Source: Candidatus Enterococcus moelleringii (GTDB lineage: Bacteria; Bacillota; Bacilli; Lactobacillales; Enterococcaceae). Taken from it: a DNA stretch of 64,000 bases. Location: assembly GCF_017377575.1 (NCBI RefSeq), contig NZ_JAFREM010000012.1:62001-126000 (forward strand), in the 5' to 3' direction. The first letter of the stretch is position 1; each line of letters starts with the position of its first letter. The notes under the pieces were generated by a model, which saw only the letters and a program-made list of their open reading frames with translations, did not search any database and was not told where the DNA came from. Position numbers and translations under genes: made by a program. This document shows positions 25,377 through 33,936 of this stretch, one piece after another.

Positions 25377-25913
25377 TCAATCGATAAATAGGGCTTCGTG
25401 TCCAGTGTAAGGCAGGAATTTTTCAAATAAATCAGTGGTTTTGAGCTTCATATAATTAGTAATGGACCCGGAGCTGCAGCCGTACCATTCTCTTTCGGAC
25501 ACCGATTTGTCAAAAACCAGTTGAATTTCGTGATCTGTGTCTAGTAGAAGGCCAAAAATCGTGGCAGCACCAGGAATCACGCCTAGACGTTCCTTTAGCA
25601 AATCCGCTGTGGCAAAGGATACTCGCGGGATTTCCAGCTTTTTACCAAATTCTTTGGTGATGAATTTGAAATCTGCGGGTGTAATATACAAATAGAATTT
25701 CGTTTTCTTTTGGTTACAGAGAAAAATGGTCTTCACCACTTCAATTCCTAGGCGGTCATCGATGTCTTGGCAATCCTCCATCGTGATCGCTTCACCTGTT
25801 GCGACTTGGAAAAAGGGAATCTCCAGCTTTTCCAAGGTTTCATACGTTTTTGCTTCCAATTCAGAGCCAAACTCCTCTGGCACAGTCGTGCGCATTTCAC
25901 TAACGTAAACCAT
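25377..25913 (-). CDS. YbaK/ProX-type prolyl-tRNA editing (deacylase) domain protein
   Basis: 178 residues. The start at 25913 is set by AAAAAGGAGGTTGCT just upstream; the frame extends further up but without support. The sequence has the single YbaK fold, with VVKTIFLCNQKKTKFYLYI (conserved Lys), GVIPGAATIFGLL (the G-x-x-P/S-P-loop region) and the closing segment with GSITNYMKL. Such free-standing domains hydrolyse mischarged Ala- or Cys-tRNA(Pro) in the cytoplasm. Closest by pattern to PrdX/ProX. Single gene with its own terminator. Confidence 0.88.
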   Translation of the reverse strand: MVYVSEMRTTVPEEFGSELEAKTYETLEKLEIPFFQVATGEAITMEDCQDIDDRLGIEVVKTIFLCNQKKTKFYLYITPADFKFITKEFGKKLEIPRVSFATADLLKERLGVIPGAATIFGLLLDTDHEIQLVFDKSVSEREWYGCSSGSITNYMKLKTTDLFEKFLPYTGHEALFID

Positions 25914-26241
25914 AGCAACCTCCTTTTTATAGGATAGTTTAGCATAGATTGATTGTTTGGCAGGGATTCTTGGGAAAGATTTGTATATTTTAGCAAGAAC
26001 GCAAGCTAGTCTCCTTACAACAAAAACCTTAATGGTTTGAGACAGGATAGAATGATGGCAATAGTTAGATTGGATATGAAATATTGTCGATAGAATTTCA
26101 GTCAAAAATGAAACAGATGCCATGATTGTTAAATTTGTGAGATAGTTGTATGTTGGAAAGTTTGGATATTTTAGGGCAGGATGTTAATGAGATTTTTCAG
26201 TTGAAGAAAAATCCCTGAATTCAAGCAAATTATCCAATTAA
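25914..26241. other. Intergenic region, no gene seen
   Basis: About 330 AT-rich bases upstream of the leftward prolyl-tRNA editing gene. They should hold its promoter, but no clear -35/-10 pair stands out. No repeat, RNA or conserved reading frame was recognised. Confidence 0.4.
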
Positions 26242-26278
26242 AAGGAAGATCTGCGAATTATACCGACAGATCTTCCTT
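26242..26278 (-). terminator. Terminator with perfect 12-bp stem
   Basis: AAGGAAGATCTG and CAGATCTTCCTT pair perfectly. On the minus strand the stem is followed by TTTTAATT, serving the gene that ends at 26282. Confidence 0.75.
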
Positions 26279-26281
26279 GTT

Positions 26282-26785
26282 TTATGCCGCTTCCCAAACT
26301 TTCTCAATTTCTTCACGATAAGCACTGTTAGTAAACTGATCCAGCTCTCCATCAATTTCATCCGTCAGTAGAGGATGTTTTAATAGTAGCGGATTCGATT
26401 TCCTTAATTGCTTTTTCCCGTCGCGGATAATAGCGAACAGTTCGTTGAACAAACCAGAAAAGGCGTTGTTAGAGTCAGGAGTTATAAACTGCTCGCTGGT
26501 GCGGCGATAAACTTGAATACTGGCTAAAATGACTTTGCTGGTGTATCCCTCAGCCAATTGATTTTGCAAAATGTAACCAAAGACCATCGAAAGATCTTCT
26601 GCTAATTTTTCAGGTTTAACCAGTTGATTTCGGGCGCAAATGCGATCAAATACGCGATCAATTCCCTCAGTACTGATGTCGTCCGTCAGCATGTCTTCCA
26701 TTCTAACTGCCAGCTCTTCATCTTTTTCCATTAAATAATCAACCAAAAACAACAGGTCAATTTTTGATAATTTCTCAAGTTTCAT
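26282..26785 (-). CDS. Conserved-looking protein of unknown function
   Basis: 167 residues, mostly helical and acidic (MKLEKLSKIDLLFLVDYLME...). No signal peptide or membrane segment, so cytoplasmic. The start at 26785 is chosen over ATG 26791 because GGGGGA then lies at a normal distance. No domain was recognised. Single leftward gene with a strong terminator. Confidence 0.65.
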   Translation of the reverse strand: MKLEKLSKIDLLFLVDYLMEKDEELAVRMEDMLTDDISTEGIDRVFDRICARNQLVKPEKLAEDLSMVFGYILQNQLAEGYTSKVILASIQVYRRTSEQFITPDSNNAFSGLFNELFAIIRDGKKQLRKSNPLLLKHPLLTDEIDGELDQFTNSAYREEIEKVWEAA

Positions 26786-26998
26786 GCTCATTCCCCCATT
26801 CAGCTAATTGAAACCCCTTACAATTTAAGCATATCAAAAAATCGCCTGATTGCCTATTTGGTTTGGAAATTTTAAGAATTTCGGGGGAGCTGATTTTTGT
26901 CTGGACGACTTCCTAATTTTCTTGTGAGAAAGACAGCTGCTAAACTTGTAGAAAGCGCTTAGGCAGGATAAACTGGTAATGTAGGGGAAGGTGAGAAA

Positions 26999-27169
26999 AT
27001 GAACGCGAGTTTTTTACTAATTTATATTATCCTCATAGGACTGTACAATATTTCGCTGAACATTAGCCGTCGCAAGGGCAAACTGGTGGGTAAAAGCTTG
27101 ATTTATCTTCAGGTCGCCATGAACTTGATCTTAGTTGTTTGGGGTTTGGCCTACTTATTTTTAGGCTAA
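26999..27169 (+). CDS. Small membrane protein (56 residues)
   Basis: An ATG at 26999 preceded by GGGGAAGGTGAGAAA opens a 56-residue frame ending in TAA at 27169. Two hydrophobic segments (SFLLIYIILIGLYNISL and MNLILVVWGLAYLFLG) are separated by a basic loop (RRKGKLVGK). The good ribosome site and clear membrane topology support it as a real gene. Function unknown. Confidence 0.7.
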   Translation: MNASFLLIYIILIGLYNISLNISRRKGKLVGKSLIYLQVAMNLILVVWGLAYLFLG

Positions 27170-27173
27170 GCAA

Positions 27174-27200
27174 AAACCAGATACGTGTCGTACCTGGTTA
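27174..27200 (-). terminator. Terminator shared by small membrane gene and yccF-like gene
   Basis: AACCAG(A)TACG / CGTA(C)CTGGTT with one mismatch. Leftward it is followed by TTTTTGC; rightward there is no T-run. Confidence 0.5.
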
Positions 27201-27566
27201 TCTGCTATAGACAATTTCCGCGCCGAAAGGCATTAACGCCAGGCGGGCTAATTTCAACGATTGAGCGGCAAATGGAATACCGACGATGGTGATACACAAT
27301 AATAAGGCGCTAATCAGGTGACCGAGAGCCAAAGGAATACCGGAAATGATCAACCAAATGATATTGACGATAAAGTTGATGCCGGTGGTGTGATAAACCA
27401 CATCCTTGCCGAAGGGCGCAAAGCTCAGGCTGGCGAATTTGAAGCATTGCAGGCCGATGGGAATCCCAATAATGGTGATGCACCAAAGTATCCCGGCTAA
27501 ACACCAAGTGATGCCGCCGATTAACCCTCCAAAAATGAACCATATAATATTGCCTAGACAAGACAT
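27198..27566 (-). CDS. YccF domain-containing inner membrane protein
   Basis: 122 residues made of two similar halves, each with a hydrophobic hairpin and a PxG motif (CITIIGIPIGLQCFKFASLS and CITIVGIPFAAQSLKLARLA). This internal duplication is the hallmark of the YccF family of membrane proteins, whose function is not established. ATG preceded by AAAGGAGAGATGACAA. Single gene. Confidence 0.88.
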   Translation of the reverse strand: MSCLGNIIWFIFGGLIGGITWCLAGILWCITIIGIPIGLQCFKFASLSFAPFGKDVVYHTTGINFIVNIIWLIISGIPLALGHLISALLLCITIVGIPFAAQSLKLARLALMPFGAEIVYSR

Positions 27567-27693
27567 TTGTCATCTCTCCTTTGATAATAGTGTACCATTT
27601 TCAGCAAAAATTACCTCCTACTAAGGATTGATCTTTAGAAGGGCTGAGGGAGTAGAGCTAAGGTGAAACTTTTTTAAGAAAGGCGGAAGAAGG

Positions 27694-28608
27694 ATGCGTG
27701 AATCATTTCAATTGCCCTCCGTGGACCAGAAAACGATGCTGCAGGGATATTTGTGGACCTGTGAAGAGCCCAAGGCTGTCCTGCAGCTGAGTCACGGAAT
27801 GGCAGAACATATTTTACGTTATGAAGAATTTGCAATGTATTTGAATCAGCACCAAATCGCGGTAATCGGCCACGATCATTTAGGCCATGGCAATTCGGTG
27901 GCAGGGGATAATTACGGTTATTTCCACGGAGATCAAATTGAGAATGGCTTGATTGAAGATTTACATCAGGTGACGGAGTATGGAAAACAGCGTTGGCCGG
28001 GTTTGCCGTATTTTTGTCTGGGACACAGTATGGGTTCCTTTGTTTTGCGCAATTATTTGTACGATTATGCCCATGAGCTGACGGGCGCCATTATTGTCGG
28101 CACTGGTCAGCAGCCGAAGTGGTTGACGAAGACTGGACGGGCGATGGCTCGCGGGCTGGCTCAGATCCAAGGAGACGATCATTACAGTAAGGCGATTGAT
28201 CAGATCGCATTTGGCGGCAACAATCGGCGAATTTTTCCGAAGCGAACCGACAAGGACTGGCTGGTGAGCGTGCCGGAAGAGGTGGACAAATATATTGAAG
28301 ATCAGTTGTGCGGTTTTCTGTTTACTTTGAATGGGTATCAAGAGCTGTTCTCTTTGATTATCGGCTCGCAGGATCAGGGAAAAATGCAGAAGCTGCCGGC
28401 TGATTTGCCTTTACTGTTTTTATCTGGCCAGGAAGATCCGATTGGCGACTATGGAAAGGGCGTGCTGAAGGCGGCGAAGTCTTACCAGCAGGCGGGTCTT
28501 GAACGGGTGGAGGTTCATTTGTACGAGAACGCTCGCCATGAATTATTAAACGAGGCGCAGAAATATTTAGTGTACGCTGATTTGGTCAAATGGCTTAAAA
28601 AAGTCTAG
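27694..28608 (+). CDS. Alpha/beta hydrolase, monoacylglycerol lipase-like (S33 family)
   Basis: 304 residues. The nucleophile elbow is GHSMGS (Ser about 111), the acid is probably Asp in SGQEDPIG, and the His is in YENARHELLNE. The SHGMAEHILRYEEFA opening and DHLGHG segment are diagnostic of the serine aminopeptidase/monoglyceride lipase group. It would hydrolyse esters such as monoacylglycerols or lysophospholipids in the cytoplasm. ATG preceded by AGAAAGGCGGAAGAAGG. The gene sits 68 bases before the carbonic anhydrase gene; co-transcription is possible. Confidence 0.88.
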   Translation: MRESFQLPSVDQKTMLQGYLWTCEEPKAVLQLSHGMAEHILRYEEFAMYLNQHQIAVIGHDHLGHGNSVAGDNYGYFHGDQIENGLIEDLHQVTEYGKQRWPGLPYFCLGHSMGSFVLRNYLYDYAHELTGAIIVGTGQQPKWLTKTGRAMARGLAQIQGDDHYSKAIDQIAFGGNNRRIFPKRTDKDWLVSVPEEVDKYIEDQLCGFLFTLNGYQELFSLIIGSQDQGKMQKLPADLPLLFLSGQEDPIGDYGKGVLKAAKSYQQAGLERVEVHLYENARHELLNEAQKYLVYADLVKWLKKV

Positions 28609-28676
28609 GCAATTTGATATTCTTTTTCTTGAAAAAATGATATGATTGGAAAAATCTTTTTTTCGAGGTGATGAAG

Positions 28677-29327
28677 TTGCCAGCACGATTTTTCATTGAC
28701 TACCAAAACCAAAACGATTGGCTTCCGCTTGCCGGAACGTTGCAATCGCCGATCAATATTGATACCAGTCTCGCAGAAACAGTGACAGCTAGAGAAGCTT
28801 CCAGTATCAAGCTGTTTTTCGATTCCAATCAGCGGTCTTTTTTTAATAATGGCCAGAATTTACAACTGTTGTGTCATGGGAAGGCTCGCCTGAATGGTCG
28901 CCGTTTCTCCTTAGTGCAGCTGCACTTTCATGCGGAAAGTGAGCATACGATTGATCAGCAGCAGTTTCCGCTGGAGGGACACTTTCTGTATCGAGCAGCG
29001 AACGGTCAAACAGCTGTCGTAGCGGTGCTTTATACGATTGGCCGTCACAACTCGGCTTTCGAGCAGGTGCTGCAGCAGTTTGCTAACGAAAATGCGGAAG
29101 GTGAGTGTGCCTTGGATACTTTGCTGCCGATGGATAAGAGCTATTACCATTATTTAGGCTCGTTGACGACACCGCCATTGACGGAGAATGTGGAATGGTA
29201 CGTATTGCAACAGACTATGAGTGTGTCTGCTGAGCAAGTCGCGAAGTTTGAAAAAATCCATGGGAAAAACTGCCGGAATCTGCAGCCGTTGAATGATCGA
29301 TCTGTCTTGCATTTTGCCGAAAAATAA
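28677..29327 (+). CDS. Alpha-class carbonic anhydrase
   Basis: 216 residues from TTG 28677. That start has GAGGTG 6 bases upstream; GTG 28668 and ATG 28671 overlap the ribosome site itself. Family marks: QSPINI near residue 26, zinc ligands in LHFHAESEH and the third His region EGHFLYR, and GSLTTPPLTENVEW. The enzyme interconverts CO2 and bicarbonate. No signal peptide is visible, unlike many bacterial alpha enzymes that are exported, so it may act in the cytoplasm. Confidence 0.9.
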   Translation: MPARFFIDYQNQNDWLPLAGTLQSPINIDTSLAETVTAREASSIKLFFDSNQRSFFNNGQNLQLLCHGKARLNGRRFSLVQLHFHAESEHTIDQQQFPLEGHFLYRAANGQTAVVAVLYTIGRHNSAFEQVLQQFANENAEGECALDTLLPMDKSYYHYLGSLTTPPLTENVEWYVLQQTMSVSAEQVAKFEKIHGKNCRNLQPLNDRSVLHFAEK

Positions 29328-29365
29328 ACGCGCCAGCGCCTGGTAAAATAGGTGCTGACGCGTTT
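29326..29365 (+). terminator. Terminator of carbonic anhydrase gene
   Basis: AAACGCG-CCAGCGCC and GGTGCTGA-CGCGTTTTT form a long GC-rich stem beginning at the stop codon. Confidence 0.75.
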
Positions 29366-29405
29366 TTGAGGTTTGTGGGGCGGCCATTTGTGACCAGCCG
29401 TCGCC

Positions 29406-29816
29406 TTAATGCCCTCGTTTTTTCTGCCGTTTTTTGGCTTGTCGCAAGTCAAATTGTTCCTTGGCCAGCTGCGCTTTTTCCGCTTTTGTGCGGGTGCGGC
29501 GCTGCGTTTTGGCAGCTTCCCGGGCTTCACTCATGGCTTGTTGGGCCTTGGTGGAAACGGCGGGCTGACGCTTTTCACGATTGATCAAGCGCTGCATGCG
29601 TTTGGGGCTGACTTTTTTGACGGGCTTCGCTTGAGCCGTCGTTGGAACGTTTTGCCTTTGCAAAAGCTGCGGCAATGTTTGACAGACGAAATCAAAGACT
29701 TCGCTGTCTTTTGGTTCAGGACCGAACACGTAACGAATCGCTTGATAGTTCTTCGTTTCATCCAGTTCGATTAATCCGCACCAAAAACTGCCATCGAAGT
29801 AAATCGTAAGCTTCAA
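29406..29816 (-). CDS. yjdF: YjdF family RNA/azaaromatic-response protein
   Basis: 136 residues, normal for the family (DUF2992). The N-terminus MKLTIYFDGSFWCGLIELDE with WxG-like strands, and the long basic C-terminal half (KRMQRLINREKRQ, KTQRRTRTKAEKAQLAKEQ), are characteristic. The start is a TTG with GGGAGGTG 8 bases upstream. In Firmicutes this gene is commonly preceded by the yjdF riboswitch, and a matching structured leader is present here at 29820-29935. The protein function is not well established; a link to toxic azaaromatic compounds is proposed for the riboswitch. Confidence 0.88.
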   Translation of the reverse strand: MKLTIYFDGSFWCGLIELDETKNYQAIRYVFGPEPKDSEVFDFVCQTLPQLLQRQNVPTTAQAKPVKKVSPKRMQRLINREKRQPAVSTKAQQAMSEAREAAKTQRRTRTKAEKAQLAKEQFDLRQAKKRQKKRGH

Positions 29817-29819
29817 GAT

Positions 29820-29935
29820 GACACCTCCCTTTTTGGTTAATCAAGCACTGGACGACCCGGGAGGGAAGGTTACTGACATTTGCATGCGGCGGACTACCAA
29901 CCGCCATGTGTTTTTATGCTCAAAAATAGTTTACT
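29820..29935 (-). ncRNA. Probable yjdF riboswitch (leader of yjdF)
   Basis: On the minus strand the leader has a hairpin GGCGG-UUGGUAGU-CCGCC (plus strand 29888-29905) framed by CAUG segments. A downstream CCUUCCCUCCC (29859-29870) can pair with the GGGAGG ribosome site (29824-29829). This is the arrangement of a translation-controlling riboswitch, directly upstream of a yjdF gene where the known yjdF motif occurs. A covariance-model match was not tested. Confidence 0.6.
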
Positions 29936-29950
29936 CGCTTTAGCTCAATT

Positions 29951-30583
29951 TTACAAATAGGCTTCGGCTTCTTCGCGGGTCATGAAAAAATTAATCCCGC
30001 CGGTGGAGTCCACCCAGCGATCGGGATTGAAGTTTTTGGCTTCCACCCATTCGCCCCGTCGATAAATAAAATCCCCATCGGCATAGGCCACGGCCTCATC
30101 GTAATCTTCATTGGTGTACATATCCTTAATCGTCAAAACCTTGGCTTTGTCGCAGCGGCAGGCATTGTTGGTGGCAGAAGTCCGCCGAGCGTCCTCTGGA
30201 ATCAACAGCTGAACAATCCGAAAGCCAAAGCATTTTTTATAGCCGACAATCGGGCCTTTTTCTGGACAATACATTTTGAAATACTGGGTCTGGTCATCAT
30301 AAATAATATCCGTCAAATTAGCACCTTCCAGCATGGAAAAATACATGTTGGCCCCAGAAATATCGGCTCCCTCCAAATCACAGCCCCGCAAATCGGCGCT
30401 CTCAAAGGAAACATTTTTCAAGACAGCGTAGGAAAAATCACAATCAATACATAGGCAATTGGAAAAATTGGCGCCCTCCAGGTTCGACTCGGAAAAATTC
30501 ACCCGTTCAAACTGAATATCATGAAAATTGGCACCGGCGAGCTGACGATAACTATAATCTTGGTCGGTTAAAATTGCGGCCAT
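29951..30583 (-). CDS. Pentapeptide-repeat protein
   Basis: 210 residues. Residues about 15-90 contain tandem A(N/D)LxX repeats (SNLEGANFSNC, SADLRGCDLEGADISGANM), which build a right-handed beta-helix. The C-terminal half (about 100-210) is a separate globular part with several Cys and ends in INFFMTREEAEAYL. Cytoplasmic. The gene lies 16 bases after the LysR gene on the same strand, with AGAGGGGGATTAAAAA before its ATG, so both are probably one transcript. Function unknown; some pentapeptide proteins protect gyrase, but nothing here shows that. Confidence 0.85.
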   Translation of the reverse strand: MAAILTDQDYSYRQLAGANFHDIQFERVNFSESNLEGANFSNCLCIDCDFSYAVLKNVSFESADLRGCDLEGADISGANMYFSMLEGANLTDIIYDDQTQYFKMYCPEKGPIVGYKKCFGFRIVQLLIPEDARRTSATNNACRCDKAKVLTIKDMYTNEDYDEAVAYADGDFIYRRGEWVEAKNFNPDRWVDSTGGINFFMTREEAEAYL

Positions 30584-30599
30584 TTTTTAATCCCCCTCT

Positions 30600-31430
30600 T
30601 TAACTGAATCGACTCCATTGCAAAATAAATGTGATACAGCGGGATAGTACTTCGCCATCCAGGCCTTCTCGCTGCAGCAAATAAAAATTCCGACGATAAC
30701 CTTCGGGTAATTCTTTGTATTCGATCCCTTCAGCGGCTCGTTTGGAGAGAATCGATCGTCCTACGCCTTGTTTCAACAATTCGCGAATGACTTCATTGTT
30801 GTGAACCTCCATCAAAGGCGGCGTCAAATTATTTTCCTCCAAGTAGCGCTTCGTATAATAGTAGACACCCGATGAAGGCTCCCGTACTAGCCACGGTGTG
30901 CTGTCTTGTTTTCCGGCAAGTACTAACTGATCTTCCATTAAGGTAAAGCGCTGAACGTTGCCGGTGGACAAGGGTTTTTCAATAAAGCCTAGATCTGCCT
31001 CGTGCTTACTGATGGCATCTAAAACCTCCATTGAATTCAGCATGCGCAAAGAAAAGCTAACCTCAGGAAATTTGGGCACCAGCTCCTTCATCAGCTGCGG
31101 CAGCACATAGACCGCAAAGGTGTGAGACGCGGCAATTCGGCAAACAGTCGTTTGATCCCGCTCGCTGGAGAGTTCCGTTAACAAGCCATTCCAATTTTCC
31201 AGCAAGTCCAAGGTGCCTTGATAAAGCAAATCGGCTTGTGGAGTGGCCACTATTTCCTTGCGGCCGTTTCGCAAAAATAAGGTCGTTTTTAATTCTGCTT
31301 CCAGCTGCTTAATTTGACTGGAAACCGAGGGCTGAGAGATGAACAAAATTTCTCCCGCCTTGGAAAAGTTCCGCGTTTCGTAGACCACCCGAAAGGTTTC
31401 TAGTAATTTGAACAAAGTAATCACTTCCAT
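30600..31430 (-). CDS. LysR-family transcriptional regulator
   Basis: 276 residues. N-terminal winged helix in residues about 5-65 (FSKAGEILFISQPSVSSQIK), followed by the periplasmic-binding-protein-like effector domain (AASHTFAVYVLPQLMKELVP). It is divergent from the YeiH-type transporter gene, the standard LysR arrangement, and likely controls it. A palindrome ATAGT-A-ACTAT at 31442-31452 and a minus-strand TATAAT at 31454-31459 lie just upstream. Effector unknown; a sulfur or anion compound is a guess from the neighbour. Confidence 0.9.
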   Translation of the reverse strand: MEVITLFKLLETFRVVYETRNFSKAGEILFISQPSVSSQIKQLEAELKTTLFLRNGRKEIVATPQADLLYQGTLDLLENWNGLLTELSSERDQTTVCRIAASHTFAVYVLPQLMKELVPKFPEVSFSLRMLNSMEVLDAISKHEADLGFIEKPLSTGNVQRFTLMEDQLVLAGKQDSTPWLVREPSSGVYYYTKRYLEENNLTPPLMEVHNNEVIRELLKQGVGRSILSKRAAEGIEYKELPEGYRRNFYLLQREGLDGEVLSRCITFILQWSRFS

Positions 31431-31516
31431 TAAGATATCCTATAGTAACTATTATAACAATCATTCATAAAAATAGTTAGAGGAGAGTATAATCAAATTT
31501 GGAAAGGAATGATCAA
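31431..31516. promoter_or_regulatory. LysR/YeiH divergent promoters and operator
   Basis: Minus-strand TATAAT at 31454-31459 for lysR; plus-strand TATAAT at 31488-31493 for the transporter. The palindrome ATAGTAACTAT (31442-31452) is a candidate LysR box. Confidence 0.5.
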
Positions 31517-32524
31517 ATGAATAAACTAAAAAATAATCAAATTCTGCCTGGCTTACTGCTGTCCTTTGCAGTGGCGGCAATCAGCAAAGGCTTAGCAACA
31601 TTTTTCCCGGAAATCGGTGGGGCTACCATTGCTATATTATTAGGTATTTTACTAGGAAATACATTTTTCCGCCAGCCCGTTTTGGCGACAGGAACCAAAT
31701 TTTCTGAGAGTAAGCTTTTGGAGTACTCAGTAGTGCTGCTTGGATTTACGGTAACATTTCAAACCATTAGCGAAATCGGCGTAACCGGGGTCCTATTTGT
31801 TGTGCTGCAAATGTCCGTCACGATTGTCTGTGCATATGGAATTGGCCGCAAGCTGGGCTTTGGTGAAAAGCTGGGGTTGCTAATGGCTGGCGGCAATGCC
31901 GTTTGTGGTTCGTCTGCGATTGGGGCAATTGCACCGGCGATTGGTGCTAAGGATGAAGAAAAGGGTCAGATCATTACGTTGGTGAATTTATTGGGAACTG
32001 TGATGATGCTGACGCTGCCGTTTTTAGGGATTGCTTTGTTTGGCGATAATTTATTGAGCAAGAGTGCCTTACTTGGAGGAACCTTGCAATCAGTAGGGCA
32101 AGTAGTTGCAGGAGCCAGCTTGATCGACGCGGCGACGGTGCAATACGCCATGCTGTTTAAGATCATGCGGATTATGATGCTGGTGGTAGTAGTCTTTTTG
32201 TTTGAGCAAAAGGTTAAACGTAGTGCTGAAACCACCGTTGAAACGTCCGGCAAAAACAAAAAGTTACCGATTCCTTGGTATGTACTGGGCTTTTTGATTG
32301 CCTGCGTTCTGAATAGTTTTGTTTCACTGCCAGAAATTTTCGATACCAGTGCGCATTTTATCAGTACCTGGTTTGAAACCACTGCGCTAGCTGCGATTGG
32401 CCTGCGTTTGGATTTCAAGAAGTTTTTGAAGGAAGGTCCGCGCTTTTTGATGTACGGTGTGTCAGTCGGTGCGGTGCAGACGGTGGCCGCGGTAGTGTTG
32501 ATTTTTCTGCTGCATATCAAATAA
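31517..32524 (+). CDS. YeiH/YhfK-type putative sulfate exporter family transporter
   Basis: 335 residues with about ten hydrophobic segments. The motif [20 protein letters not shown] is diagnostic of the UPF0324 (Cons_hypoth698) family, and the end GLRLDFKKF plus a last membrane segment also fits. The start at 31517 has GGAAAGGAATGATCAA upstream; TTG 31499 is the alternative. Proteins of the family are annotated as putative sulfate exporters; the substrate is not proven. Controlled probably by the divergent LysR gene. Confidence 0.85.
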   Translation: MNKLKNNQILPGLLLSFAVAAISKGLATFFPEIGGATIAILLGILLGNTFFRQPVLATGTKFSESKLLEYSVVLLGFTVTFQTISEIGVTGVLFVVLQMSVTIVCAYGIGRKLGFGEKLGLLMAGGNAVCGSSAIGAIAPAIGAKDEEKGQIITLVNLLGTVMMLTLPFLGIALFGDNLLSKSALLGGTLQSVGQVVAGASLIDAATVQYAMLFKIMRIMMLVVVVFLFEQKVKRSAETTVETSGKNKKLPIPWYVLGFLIACVLNSFVSLPEIFDTSAHFISTWFETTALAAIGLRLDFKKFLKEGPRFLMYGVSVGAVQTVAAVVLIFLLHIK

Positions 32525-32720
32525 TGGCAACAATTTAGAAATTTAGAAATTTTTCTAAATTTAGCGAACCGAATATTGACGTCAAGCCATCAAGTTCGTT
32601 TTTTTAAATAATAGAACCCGTTTGTCTCAAAGCGAAATGGTTGAATTTAATTCATAATTGTGTTTTTATTTAGAAATTAGTGGTACACTTATAGAAATAT
32701 TTCTAAAAGGGGTAAAAACT
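32525..32720 (+). repeat. AT-rich inverted-repeat cluster and terminator between two genes
   Basis: A perfect palindrome AAATTTAGAAA/TTTCTAAATTT (32539-32562), another AATTTAGAA copy just before it, then a terminator-like stem CGAAC (32565)/GTTCG (32594) with T7. Before the next gene are TTTAGAAATTAG (32670) and TAGAAATATTTCTA (32692-32705). The shared TTTAGAAAT unit suggests a protein-binding site. AAAAGGGG precedes the next ATG. Confidence 0.5.
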
Positions 32721-33347
32721 ATGCATGAGATTGGGTTGAATGATTTAAAAAGGGAACTGAAGATTCTGTTTGACGAAGGGGTGGATACGTATCCGGTAGC
32801 CCTTTTTGGCATTAGCAATTATTACATGTTCAATAATCAAGAGAAGATTGAAGAAGGTTTTCGTTTGTTTCTAAGGGAAGTTGAGCTAGGCAATCCGGCG
32901 AAAAATAAATCGTTGGAGGATATGGACTTGGTGCTGGAATTGTTGGCAGACTACTATCTGTTGGCGCGAAACACCAAAGAATTCAAAAAAAGTGTCAAAT
33001 GGCTGCCTTCGTTGAATGCCGAGCAAAAGCGCAAGATTGTTAGTTGGCCGGAAAAATACATTCTTAGCTACTTCCAGTTGATCGTTAAGGGTGATAGAGG
33101 CTATTTCAAGGATTTGAAGGATGGTCAGGAATACTTAATGGATTTTGCGGAAGATGATCTGGAGCTGCTGGATCCTAAAACGCATCCGAATGTGTTGACT
33201 GCCATCATGCCAGGCGAGGGCGACAGCTACCTTTCTGCACCACCAGCTTTTTATTCCATTGACGAATTAAGCATGGCGAAGCTGCGGAAGATCAAAGAAA
33301 AGAAAGCTTATGAAGCAGAAGCGTTGCGCACATTCCTGAGAACGTAA
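32721..33347 (+). CDS. Cytoplasmic protein of unknown function
   Basis: 208 residues; start at 32721 after AAAAGGGGTAAAAACT, the longer frame from 32658 has no ribosome site. Helical, with LxxLxxxYYLLARNTKEF resembling TPR-like packing but no clear repeats. No signal peptide. Its promoter region overlaps the palindrome TAGAAATATTTCTA. Family not recognised. Confidence 0.65.
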   Translation: MHEIGLNDLKRELKILFDEGVDTYPVALFGISNYYMFNNQEKIEEGFRLFLREVELGNPAKNKSLEDMDLVLELLADYYLLARNTKEFKKSVKWLPSLNAEQKRKIVSWPEKYILSYFQLIVKGDRGYFKDLKDGQEYLMDFAEDDLELLDPKTHPNVLTAIMPGEGDSYLSAPPAFYSIDELSMAKLRKIKEKKAYEAEALRTFLRT

Positions 33348-33394
33348 AAAAGTAGGGTACTGTAAACCGTATTCTATGGACGACAAATCGATAA

Positions 33395-33427
33395 AAAACT
33401 AGCGGACGCATTGTTCGCTAGTTTTTT
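33395..33427. terminator. Bidirectional terminator
   Basis: AAAACTAGCG and CGCTAGTTTT, perfect 10-bp stem with T8, between convergent genes. Confidence 0.8.
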
Positions 33428-33936
33428 TTGATGGGATTTAATTGTAAAATCAGCTGAATGTTAGTGTCATAGTCCTCAAAAAGCTTTTCAATCACGAAGC
33501 GGGTGAAGCCTTGGGGCACTGAGTAGCCGTTCAACCATTTTTCCATGGTGCGCCTGGAGACATTTAGCAGGATAAAAAGGTCAAGATCTTGTGCCCTCGC
33601 TTGCGCATTTACTTGGCGGATTTTTTTAGCAAAGTCAGGGAAGCGGTTTTGTTTATACTTCTCTTCACGAGCCAGGATTTCTTTCCTACTGGCTGCTATC
33701 CACTCGTCATAAAGGGGTTGCAGCAAAAGCAAGGCTTGATTGACAATATCTTCTGAAAAGACTTCCTGCGTAATTACTGCCCGCAGCAAATCGCCTGTAA
33801 TATCCAGCTCAGAGGCAAGCTTATCTAAATTCCAACCTATATTGTTCTTGAGAGCCATCATATCGTCAATTTTATTTGTATATTCTTCCGACATCACATC
33901 GGAGGATGCCACGAAGTCGTATTTAGGATTCCACAT
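33418..33936 (-). CDS. Putative antitoxin-like protein with C-terminal HTH
   Basis: 172 residues. The C-terminal part LNVSRRTMEKWLNGYSVPQG then FTRFVIEKLF matches the helix-turn-helix text of MqsA/HigA-type antitoxins (S-R-R-T-x-x-x-W-x-x-G-x-x-x-P-x-G). The N-terminal 100 residues are of unknown family. Its start overlaps the stop of the 33923 gene by 14 bases, so the two are translationally coupled. A toxin-antitoxin role is inferred from the HTH and the pairing, not from known homologues. Confidence 0.6.
   Translation of the reverse strand: MWNPKYDFVASSDVMSEEYTNKIDDMMALKNNIGWNLDKLASELDITGDLLRAVITQEVFSEDIVNQALLLLQPLYDEWIAASRKEILAREEKYKQNRFPDFAKKIRQVNAQARAQDLDLFILLNVSRRTMEKWLNGYSVPQGFTRFVIEKLFEDYDTNIQLILQLNPIKKN

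Noticed and set aside
32525-32610. CRISPR-like repeats in the AT-rich repeat cluster
   Set aside because: Copies are few, short and palindromic, without regular spacers; an operator or terminator is more likely.
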